A stretch of 6,883 bases of DNA from Caulobacterales bacterium (GTDB lineage: Bacteria; Pseudomonadota; Alphaproteobacteria; Caulobacterales; Caulobacteraceae): the NCBI GenBank assembly GCA_947480815.1, contig CANKEA010000062.1:1-6883 (forward strand), in the 5' to 3' direction. Within the stretch, counting starts at the first letter, position 1. The number at the start of each line of letters is the position of its first letter. The notes beneath the pieces were generated by a model. That model worked only from the letters and a program-made list of their open reading frames with translations. It ran no database searches and had not been told where the DNA came from. The translations under genes were made by a program, and so were the position numbers. Positions 1 to 4,417 of this stretch are shown piece by piece.

Positions 1-148
1 CCTCTTCGAAGGCCATGACCAGCTCGACATTGTCGAGGCTGTCGGCTCCCAGATCATCAATAAAGCTGGCTTTTTCGGTGACCTTTTCCGGATCGGCGTC
101 CAGGTGTTCGATGACGATCTTACGCACGCGCTCAAGAATGTCGGACAT
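1..148 (-). CDS. acpP: Acyl carrier protein AcpP (3' end cut off by the window edge)
   Basis: Carries growing acyl chains as thioesters on a 4'-phosphopantetheine arm during type II fatty acid synthesis in the cytoplasm. Only the first 49 residues are present. They begin [12 protein letters not shown] and run through the hallmark [16 protein letters not shown], where Ser37 in the DSL motif is the phosphopantetheine attachment site at the start of helix II. Full-length ACPs are about 78-80 residues, so roughly 30 are missing beyond the left edge. The ATG is preceded on the minus strand by a GAGAGGGA ribosome binding site about 9 bases upstream. It lies downstream of fabG in the same direction, as in many proteobacteria, but the 114-base gap is larger than the fabD-fabG gap. 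Acidic composition and motif make the identification secure. Confidence 0.97.
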   Translation of the reverse strand, partial: MSDILERVRKIVIEHLDADPEKVTEKASFIDDLGADSLDNVELVMAFEE

Positions 149-225
149 TAGTTTATCGTCCCTCTCTGACTAACCACTCCGCCGGGCCACATCTGCGCCA
201 CGGGCGGGAAATTCGAAATCTCGCT

Positions 226-231
226 ATCATA
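226..231 (-). promoter_or_regulatory. Candidate -10 element for a separate acpP promoter
   Basis: On the minus strand the fabG-acpP gap contains TATGAT, one base away from the TATAAT consensus. It would give an acpP leader of roughly 70 bases. No good -35 hexamer lies 16-18 bases upstream: that stretch falls in the GGGGGACGCTAGTCACCCCC hairpin. The evidence is therefore one hexamer plus the unusual gap length. An internal promoter would fit the known need for far more ACP than FabG, but that is inference. Confidence 0.27.
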
Positions 232-238
232 TCGTTGT

Positions 239-258
239 GGGGGTGACTAGCGTCCCCC
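239..258 (-). repeat. Inverted repeat just after fabG
   Basis: On the minus strand, starting 5 bases after the fabG stop codon, GGGG-GAC and GTC-a-CCCC can pair into a 7-bp stem with one bulged A and a GCTA loop. No T-run follows in either direction, so it is not a standard intrinsic terminator. It may stabilise the fabG 3' end or mark a processing site between fabG and acpP. The pairing is visible; the role is guesswork. Confidence 0.4.
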
Positions 259-262
259 GGCC

Positions 263-1000
263 TTAGATCATGGCCATTCCGCCGTTCACATGCAGGGTCT
301 GACCCGTCACATAAGCAGCTTCGTCAGAGGCCAGATACACTACGGCGGCGGCGATTTCACCCCCCGATCCGAGCCTTCCTGCCGGTATCTTGCCTAAAAT
401 CGCCTCGCGTTGCGCGTCATTAAGCGCATCCGTCATAGGACTTTCAATGAATCCAGGGGCAATTGCGTTGACGGTGATTCCCCGCGAGCCGACTTCCTGC
501 GCCAGCGACTTGGAAAATCCAATCATCCCAGCCTTTGACGCGGCGTAATTGCTCTGGCCCGGATTGCCGGTAACGCCCACCACCGAGGTGATTCCAATGA
601 TACGGCCTGCGCGGCGGCGCATCATGCCTTTGGTCACTGCGCGGCTGAGGCGGAAATAGCTTTCGAGGTTGACGGTAATCACCGTCTGCCAGTCCTCATC
701 CTTCATGCGAACCAGGATTTGGTCTCGGGTGACGCCGGCGTTGGCAACGAGGATGTCCAGCGGCACGCCGGCCGCCTCTTCGGCCGCGCCCACGAGGGCA
801 TCGACAGCCACCGGGTCGGAAAGATTGCAAGCAACAGCCACGCTGCCCGGCAAATCCGCCGCTAAGGCATCAAGCGCCTCTTGGCGCGTACCCGACAGCA
901 CCACCCTGGCACCCGCCGCATGCAAGGCCTTGGCAACAGCGCCGCCGATGCCGCCTGTTGCGCCGGTGACCAGGGCGGTCTTTCCCGTCAGATCAAACAT
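263..1000 (-). CDS. fabG: 3-oxoacyl-[acyl-carrier-protein] reductase FabG
   Basis: NADPH-dependent reduction of 3-oxoacyl-ACP to (R)-3-hydroxyacyl-ACP, the first reductive step of each fatty acid elongation cycle. The 245-residue protein is a classical short-chain dehydrogenase of usual length. It has a Rossmann cofactor motif TGATGGIG at residues 12-19, VANAG at 85-89, Asn111, and catalytic Ser139, Tyr152 and Lys156 (YAASK), then the PG motif in IAPGFIESPM. It ends in the typical FabG tail VTGQTLHVNGGMAMI. The reading frame stays open 17 codons further upstream, to 1051, but that start would lie inside fabD. The ATG at 1000 is preferred because an AAGGAT ribosome binding site precedes it and MFDLTGKTALVTG is the family N-terminus. 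The fabD stop codon (1013-1011) abuts this site, so translational coupling with fabD is likely. Confidence 0.97.
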   Translation of the reverse strand: MFDLTGKTALVTGATGGIGGAVAKALHAAGARVVLSGTRQEALDALAADLPGSVAVACNLSDPVAVDALVGAAEEAAGVPLDILVANAGVTRDQILVRMKDEDWQTVITVNLESYFRLSRAVTKGMMRRRAGRIIGITSVVGVTGNPGQSNYAASKAGMIGFSKSLAQEVGSRGITVNAIAPGFIESPMTDALNDAQREAILGKIPAGRLGSGGEIAAAVVYLASDEAAYVTGQTLHVNGGMAMI

Positions 1001-1010
1001 GGCGTTATCC

Positions 1011-1955
1011 TTAAAGCGTGGCGGCGAAGGCTTCGAGATCAGCCGGACCATTCAGAGATACCGCGTCGGCGTCTGGAACGATCCGCTTGGCGATTCCCGA
1101 CAGCACCTTACCGGAACCCGCCTCAGCGAGCCGAGTCACCCCGCCCGACTCGGCCAGCCAGAGCATGCTCTCACGCCAGCGCACGCGGTCGGTCACCTGC
1201 TGCACCAGCATGATGCGGATAGCTTCGGGATCGAGTGTCGGCCGGGCGGTGACATTGGCCACCAGCGGCGCGCGCGGAGCCAGGATAGTCGCGGACGCCA
1301 AGGCGTCTGCCATTTCATCGGCAGCCGGTTGCATCAGCGGGCAATGAAAGGGAGCAGAGACTGGCAGAGGAATTGCCCGTGCGCCCATTGCCTTGGCGGC
1401 TTCGATAGCTTTTTCGACCGCAGCCGTGTCACCGCTGATCACGACATTGCCGTTGTTATTGTCATTGGCGACGGTGCAGAGTCCAACCTTAGAGCCCTCC
1501 GCGGCTGCCGCCTCAGCCAGGGCCACATCGGTCTTCGGGCCGATCAGAGAGGCCATCGCCCCGGCACCCACAGGCACAGCGCGCTGCATGGCCTGGCCGC
1601 GCAGCTTGAGCAGACGAGCCGTGTCGCTCAGTGTCATGGCACCGGCGGCGCATAGGGCCGAATATTCACCAAGCGAATGGCCGGCGACGAAGGCGGCTTT
1701 AGCGATGCCAATGCCGAAGTCCTTCTCCAGCACTCGCATGATGGCCAACGAAACAGCCATCAAAGCCGGCTGAGCGTTTTCGGTCAGGGTGATGTCCTCG
1801 GCAGGGCCCTCACGCATCAGTGCAAAGAGCTTCTGGCCCAGCGCATCGTCAACTTCCTGAAAAACTTCTCTCGCGCTGCCGAACGCGTCAGCCAGGTCCG
1901 CGCCCATACCAATCGACTGGCTACCCTGTCCGGGGAAGAGGAAGGCAAGGGTCAT
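1011..1955 (-). CDS. fabD: Malonyl-CoA:ACP transacylase FabD
   Basis: Transfers malonyl from malonyl-CoA to the phosphopantetheine arm of ACP, supplying the two-carbon extender for fatty acid synthesis. The 314-residue length fits the family (about 310). N-terminal FPGQGSQ at residues 7-13 helps form the oxyanion hole. GHSLGEYSAL at 92-101 holds the nucleophile Ser94. Arg119 in LRGQAMQ is the residue that binds the malonyl carboxylate, and His204 in APFHCPLM is the catalytic partner. Residues 164-175 (NDNNNGNVVISG) correspond to the usual VANxNxxGQVVISG stretch, with a run of asparagines. The ATG at 1955 is preceded by a modest GGAAA site and no better start lies upstream. It is the first gene of the fabD-fabG-acpP cluster and is transcribed divergently from the peroxiredoxin gene. 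Confidence 0.97.
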   Translation of the reverse strand: MTLAFLFPGQGSQSIGMGADLADAFGSAREVFQEVDDALGQKLFALMREGPAEDITLTENAQPALMAVSLAIMRVLEKDFGIGIAKAAFVAGHSLGEYSALCAAGAMTLSDTARLLKLRGQAMQRAVPVGAGAMASLIGPKTDVALAEAAAAEGSKVGLCTVANDNNNGNVVISGDTAAVEKAIEAAKAMGARAIPLPVSAPFHCPLMQPAADEMADALASATILAPRAPLVANVTARPTLDPEAIRIMLVQQVTDRVRWRESMLWLAESGGVTRLAEAGSGKVLSGIAKRIVPDADAVSLNGPADLEAFAATL

Positions 1956-2027
1956 GAAAATTTCCGTGTCGGCTCAAATACGGCGGCAGGGTTAAGGGAA
2001 AGACGCCAACGGAGCAAGCTTTCGGGG

Positions 2028-2058
2028 CTGTGGCGCTGAACGCGGACTGGCGCCATAG
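2028..2058. repeat. Inverted repeat in the fabD/peroxiredoxin divergent region
   Basis: CTGTGGCGC (2028-2036) and GCGCCATAG (2050-2058) are inverted copies with one mismatch, which would be a G-U pair in RNA. They are separated by 13 bases. The repeat sits 46 bases before the peroxiredoxin start and 72 bases from the fabD start, between divergent genes, so a terminator is unlikely. It could be a transcription factor operator or a hairpin in either mRNA leader. I could not place a confident promoter for either gene in the 149-base gap. Confidence 0.45.
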
Positions 2059-2104
2059 TGTTCCTTCAGCCTCTCTTGCCGCCCCCACAACCTGAGGAAA
2101 TGCC

Positions 2105-2641
2105 ATGAATAAGTTGCTCGCCCTCGCGGCCGCCTCGGCCCTTTCAATCAGCCTGGCCGCCCCTGCCCTCGCCGCCCTGCCGGTCGGTGCCGCCGCTCCG
2201 ACCTTTAAGAGCACTGTGGCCATGGCCGGAAAAGACACATCGTTTGATCTTGCAGCAGCCCTGAAGAAGGGCCCGGTTGTGCTCTATTTCTTCCCCGCCG
2301 CCTTTACCGCCGGCTGCACAGCTGAAGCCCACGAGTTCGCTGAGGCCACCGACGATTTCAACAAGGCCGGCGCCACGATCGTTGGCATGACCATGGGCAA
2401 TACCGACCGCATCGCCGAGTTCTCCAAACTCGAGTGCCGCGACAAGTTCGCTGTCGGCGCCGCGAGCGCTGAGGTGGTCAAGGCCTATGACGCCGCCAAT
2501 GCGACGCGCCCAGGAATGACTGGCCGGATTTCATATGTGATCAACAAGGGCGGCAAGATCGCCTACGTCCACAACGACCCCAATTTCGCCGGCCACGTGT
2601 CAGGCGCGCTTGAGAGCGTGAAAACGCTGGCCGCGAAATAG
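2105..2641 (+). CDS. Exported peroxiredoxin of the AhpC-TSA/BCP type
   Basis: Thiol peroxidase that reduces hydrogen peroxide and organic hydroperoxides. The 178-residue protein starts with a signal peptide: MNK, a hydrophobic stretch to about residue 22, and a probable cleavage after APALA (23/24). This predicts a periplasmic location. The mature part shows the thioredoxin-fold strand VVLYFFP, then the peroxidatic signature P64-AAF-T68-AG-C71, with Pro, Thr and Cys of PxxxTxxC all present. Arg141 in GRISYVIN matches the conserved catalytic arginine region. Cys111 (SKLECRDKF) is the only other cysteine and could be the resolving residue. The BCP-type Cys five residues after the peroxidatic one is absent. 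TGAGGAAA ends 4 bases before the ATG. An ATG at 2100 is excluded because a stop follows two codons later. Reductant and exact subfamily are not determinable here. Confidence 0.92.
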   Translation: MNKLLALAAASALSISLAAPALAALPVGAAAPTFKSTVAMAGKDTSFDLAAALKKGPVVLYFFPAAFTAGCTAEAHEFAEATDDFNKAGATIVGMTMGNTDRIAEFSKLECRDKFAVGAASAEVVKAYDAANATRPGMTGRISYVINKGGKIAYVHNDPNFAGHVSGALESVKTLAAK

Positions 2642-2690
2642 CCGATTGCGTCGCGTTCTGGACCGCCAATCGCCAGACGGCCTCCGACAG

Positions 2691-2725
2691 CCCGGCCAAC
2701 CCGCATAGAATGGGTTCTGGTCGGG
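2691..2725 (+). repeat. Strong stem-loop 3' of the peroxiredoxin gene
   Basis: CCCGGCC-AACCC (2691-2702) pairs with GGGTT-ct-GGTCGGG (2712-2725): 12 pairs including one G-U, a two-base bulge and a 9-base loop. It begins 50 bases after the peroxiredoxin stop codon. No T-run follows, so Rho-independent termination is unlikely. It may protect or define the mRNA 3' end. This is the first of three hairpins in the 281-base gene-free stretch from 2642 to 2922. Confidence 0.5.
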
Positions 2726-2733
2726 CCCGAAGT

Positions 2734-2758
2734 CCGCAGAGCGCGCTGTGCACTGCGG
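2734..2758 (+). repeat. Second stem-loop in the peroxiredoxin-rpsF spacer
   Basis: CCGCAG and CTGCGG form a 6-bp outer stem. After an A-A mismatch a further 4 pairs (GCGC with GTGC, one G-U) close a three-base loop. It starts only 8 bases after the preceding hairpin and is likewise not followed by Ts. The pairing is clear on paper; whether it forms in a transcript is unknown. Confidence 0.45.
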
Positions 2759-2775
2759 CGACCTCGAATCGTATC

Positions 2776-2798
2776 CGCCTTGCTAGGCGACGGTTTTT
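2776..2798 (+). terminator. Weak intrinsic terminator candidate before rpsF
   Basis: CGCCT and AGGCG form a 5-bp stem around a TGCT loop, followed after ACGG by TTTTT (2794-2798). The stem is short and the T-run is displaced by four bases, so termination would be inefficient. It would separate the peroxiredoxin transcript from rpsF. The same bases overlap the candidate -35 hexamer for rpsF, and the two readings compete. Confidence 0.35.
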
Positions 2799-2808
2799 CC
2801 CCTACTAG
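2780..2808 (+). promoter_or_regulatory. Candidate rpsF-rpsR-rplI promoter
   Basis: TTGCTA (2780-2785) and TACTAG (2803-2808) are spaced by exactly 17 bases. They match the housekeeping -35 at 4 of 6 and the -10 at 3 of 6 positions. Transcription would start near 2815 and give a leader of about 105 bases that contains the 2829-2860 hairpin. The match is weak, but it is the best placed pair I could find by eye for an operon that must have a strong promoter. Confidence 0.28.
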
Positions 2809-2828
2809 CCCTCCCCCTCATGGAAGGC

Positions 2829-2860
2829 GGTCTTGATCGGGTTTGTCCCGAGCCAAGATC
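2829..2860 (+). promoter_or_regulatory. rpsF leader hairpin, candidate S6:S18 autoregulatory site
   Basis: GGTCTTG (2829-2835) pairs with CAAGATC (2854-2860), 7 pairs with one G-U. Inside, TCGGG (2837-2841) pairs with CCCGA (2847-2851) around a TTTGT loop, leaving A opposite GC as an internal loop. In an alternative fold GAT/GTC closes the hairpin, and CCGAGCC (2848-2854) becomes a 3' bulge above a 6-bp stem. S6:S18 is known to bind rpsF leaders in many bacteria at a bulged CCG flanked by a stem and a hairpin, so that fold has the right layout. It lies 62 bases upstream of the rpsF start. A match to the published consensus was not tested. Confidence 0.45.
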
Positions 2861-2922
2861 CATCGTGACCAGCGGACTTCCGCCGCCGGCCGCGCCGCCC
2901 TCCGCAACGGAAGAAGGAACCT

Positions 2923-3291
2923 ATGGCCAAATACGAACACGTGGTCATTGCCCGGCAAGATATCTCGCCGCAGCAAGCCGAAGCTCTGAACGAGCAAATC
3001 AAGACCCTTATCGAAGAGAATGGCGGCCACATCGCCAAGATCGAGTACTGGGGCCTGCGCAACCTGACCTATCGCATCAAGAAGAACCGCAAAGGGCATT
3101 ATTCTTTGCTGGCCATCGATGCCCCCGCCCCGGCGGTGAAGGAACTGGAGCGTCAGCTGGGCATCAACGAAGACGTTCTGCGGTACATGACCATCCGCAT
3201 GGATGAGCTGAACCTGGAGCTCTCTCCGATACTGGCCAAACGCGAGCGCGAACGCGAACGCGAACGCCGCTTCGACGACGTTCCGGTCTAG
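2923..3291 (+). CDS. rpsF: 30S ribosomal protein S6
   Basis: Component of the platform of the small ribosomal subunit, where it binds 16S rRNA as a heterodimer with S18. The 122-residue protein has the family N-terminus [15 protein letters not shown], the [19 protein letters not shown] segment (residues 43-61) of the ferredoxin-like fold, and a second half ending [11 protein letters not shown]. The C-terminus is an Arg/Glu repeat (residues 107-116, [10 protein letters not shown]) followed by FDDVPV. Charged S6 tails vary between species. The ATG at 2923 follows AGAAGGA at a close but workable distance. It is first in the rpsF-rpsR-rplI operon, 12 bases from rpsR. Regulation by S6:S18 binding to its own leader is plausible given the hairpin at 2829-2860. 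Confidence 0.98.
   Translation: MAKYEHVVIARQDISPQQAEALNEQIKTLIEENGGHIAKIEYWGLRNLTYRIKKNRKGHYSLLAIDAPAPAVKELERQLGINEDVLRYMTIRMDELNLELSPILAKRERERERERRFDDVPV
3241..3267 (+). repeat. Hexanucleotide tandem repeat inside rpsF
   Basis: Four in-frame CGCGAR units (one CGCGAG, three CGCGAA), then a further CGC, encode the RERERERER part of the S6 tail. Loss or gain of a unit by slippage would keep the frame and change tail length by two residues. Confidence 0.85.
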
Positions 3292-3303
3292 GAGAACACG
3301 AAC

Positions 3304-3564
3304 ATGTCAGACGAAACCGCTCCCGGCGCCGAAGGCGGTGCCCGCCGCCCCTTCTTCCGCCGCCGCAAGGTGTGCCCGTTCTCCGGCTCCGACGCGCCTC
3401 CCATCGACTATAAGGACGTCAAGCTGTTGCAGCGCTACATCTCTGAGCGCGGCAAGATCGTGCCGTCGCGCATCACCGCCGTCTCGGCCAAGAAGCAGCG
3501 CGAACTGGCGCGGGCGATCAAACGCGCCCGCTACCTGGCCCTGCTCCCCTACGTTGTGAAGTGA
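3304..3564 (+). CDS. rpsR: 30S ribosomal protein S18
   Basis: Small-subunit platform protein that pairs with S6 on 16S rRNA. The 86-residue protein has a flexible acidic N-terminus ([12 protein letters not shown]), the basic [15 protein letters not shown] stretch with a single cysteine at residue 24, and the S18 core [32 protein letters not shown]. It ends [16 protein letters not shown], the usual S18 C-terminus. With one cysteine it resembles the form that does not bind zinc. AGGAGAA (3290-3296) overlaps the rpsF stop codon and lies 7 bases before the ATG, so translation is probably coupled to rpsF. In some alphaproteobacteria a membrane-protein gene separates rpsR from rplI; here only 10 bases do. 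Confidence 0.98.
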   Translation: MSDETAPGAEGGARRPFFRRRKVCPFSGSDAPPIDYKDVKLLQRYISERGKIVPSRITAVSAKKQRELARAIKRARYLALLPYVVK

Positions 3565-3574
3565 GGGCGCAACC

Positions 3575-4159
3575 ATGAAAGTTATTCTTCTTGAGCGCGT
3601 CGAGCGCCTCGGCGCCCTGGGCGACACGGTAAAGGTAAAGGACGGGTTCGCTCGTAACTTCCTGCTGCCGCGCTCCAAGGCCCTGCGCGCCACCCCGGCC
3701 AATCTGGCTTCGTTCGAAGCCCAAAAGGCGACGATCGTCGCGCGGAACGACAAGGACCGCGAAATCGCCGAAAAGGCCGGCGAGGCCCTGGACGGCACCT
3801 CCTACATCCTGATCCGTCAGGCCGGCGAAAGTGGGCAATTGTACGGCTCGGTTAGCGGCCGCGACGTGGCCGATGCCGTCAACGCCGATGGCGGCAAGGT
3901 CGAGCGCAGCCAGGTCATCCTGGATAAGCCGATCAAGACCCTGGGCGTCCACGCTGTGAAGGTTCGCCTGCACGCCGAGGTAACCATCAGCGTCAACCTC
4001 AACATCGCCCGCAGCCAGGACGAAGCCGAGCGTCAGGCGCGCGGCGAAAACGTGGTCACGTCTCAATTCGAGGAAGACCGCCTGGCCGACGAGGCAGCCG
4101 CTAAGGATATGCTCGAAGGCGGCGCTGGTCAGTTCGAGGGCGACCTCGGCCGCGACTAG
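3575..4159 (+). CDS. rplI: 50S ribosomal protein L9
   Basis: Large-subunit protein whose N-terminal domain binds 23S rRNA at the base of the L1 stalk and whose C-terminal domain projects on a long helix. Residues 1-36 are the N-domain with the L9 signature (GALGDTVKVKDGFARNFLLP). A charged connecting helix follows (about 41-75), then the C-domain from about YGSVSGRDVADAV to HAEVTISVNLNIARS near residue 148. The 194-residue total exceeds the roughly 150 of E. coli L9. The extra 45 or so residues form an acidic, glutamate-rich tail ending GDLGRD, a pattern I associate with alphaproteobacteria. GAGGG overlaps the rpsR stop codon (TGA at 3562-3564), 7 bases before the ATG, consistent with coupled translation. 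It is the last gene of the operon, followed by a strong terminator. Confidence 0.97.
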   Translation: MKVILLERVERLGALGDTVKVKDGFARNFLLPRSKALRATPANLASFEAQKATIVARNDKDREIAEKAGEALDGTSYILIRQAGESGQLYGSVSGRDVADAVNADGGKVERSQVILDKPIKTLGVHAVKVRLHAEVTISVNLNIARSQDEAERQARGENVVTSQFEEDRLADEAAAKDMLEGGAGQFEGDLGRD

Positions 4160-4184
4160 GCGTTTTCTATAATAGCCGACTTCT

Positions 4185-4221
4185 GGAAACGGCGCGGAGC
4201 GATCTGCGCCGTTTTCTTTTT
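4185..4221 (+). terminator. Intrinsic terminator of the rpsF-rpsR-rplI operon
   Basis: A 14-bp stem (4185-4198 with 4203-4216, two G-U pairs, GC-rich core GGCGC/GCGCC) closes a GCGA tetraloop of the stable GNRA class. It is followed at once by TTTTT (4217-4221). It lies 25 bases after the rplI stop codon. Stem, loop and T-run are all present, so this is a high-confidence Rho-independent terminator. It also separates ribosomal transcription from the receptor gene downstream. Confidence 0.93.
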
Positions 4222-4258
4222 GCCTGGCTAAAAATGCAACCGCCGGGCGCTCCACCCT

Positions 4259-4293
4259 GGAACGTTGCAAAATGGTGACGTTTTTTTGAAAAT
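4259..4293 (+). promoter_or_regulatory. Promoter-like signals upstream of the TonB-dependent receptor
   Basis: Two overlapping readings exist. GGAAC (4259-4263) followed 15 bases later by CGTT (4279-4282) resembles the alphaproteobacterial EcfG/SigT general-stress promoter (GGAAC, 16-17 bases, CGTT), but the spacing is one base short. Alternatively TTGCAA (4265-4270) and GAAAAT (4288-4293) are separated by exactly 17 bases and match housekeeping -35 and -10 hexamers at 4 of 6 each. Either gives a leader of about 120 bases. A third weak -35 candidate, TTGTCA (4336-4341), has no good -10. None is secure. Confidence 0.28.
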
Positions 4294-4367
4294 GCGACAA
4301 CTGGGACACAGCGATTTGCGGCGGCACGTACTAAGTTGTCAACAATAGGGAGTCAGCCGCTAGGTAA

Positions 4368-4381
4368 GGCGCGAAAGCGCC
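4368..4381 (+). promoter_or_regulatory. GAAA-tetraloop hairpin in the receptor mRNA leader
   Basis: GGCGC and GCGCC form a perfect 5-bp stem capped by GAAA, a stable GNRA tetraloop. Farther out, AGCC (4355-4358) can pair with GGCT (4386-4389), and TTTTC (4389-4393) overlaps and follows that arm. The hairpin ends 21 bases before the AAAGGA ribosome binding site (4403-4408) of the receptor. It could stabilise the mRNA, act as a weak attenuator or control access to the start. No named riboswitch is recognised. Confidence 0.5.
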
Positions 4382-4417
4382 GTCTGGCTTTTCATAAGAA
4401 CTAAAGGACAAATCTAA

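Noticed and set aside
1001..1051. Extended fabG start giving 17 extra residues
   Set aside because: It would overlap fabD, has no family support, and the ATG at 1000 has a good ribosome binding site and the canonical FabG N-terminus.
669..1655. 328-codon plus-strand open frame antisense to fabG and fabD
   Set aside because: It lies wholly opposite two secure genes, its product has no recognisable domain, and long antisense frames are expected in GC-rich codon-biased DNA.
2541..3099. Small minus-strand frames across the peroxiredoxin end, the spacer and the rpsF start
   Set aside because: Arg- and Cys-rich products without motifs, overlapping secure genes, and no good ribosome binding sites; the spacer is better explained by RNA hairpins.
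4168..4173. Perfect TATAAT just after the rplI stop codon
   Set aside because: No -35 hexamer lies 16-18 bases upstream, and any transcript would meet the strong terminator at 4185-4221 within a few bases. Probably chance.
4235..4269. TGCAAC/GTTGCA inverted repeat with 23-base spacing
   Set aside because: Short arms, a long loop and no supporting context; could easily be chance, and it overlaps the promoter candidates.
4302..4319. Sigma-54-like TGG...TTGC upstream of the receptor
   Set aside because: The GG and GC dinucleotides are 13 bases apart rather than the required 10.
3518..4327. 269-codon minus-strand open frame opposite rpsR and rplI
   Set aside because: It is a frame shadow of L9 with no recognisable motif and no convincing start site, and it runs through the terminator region.
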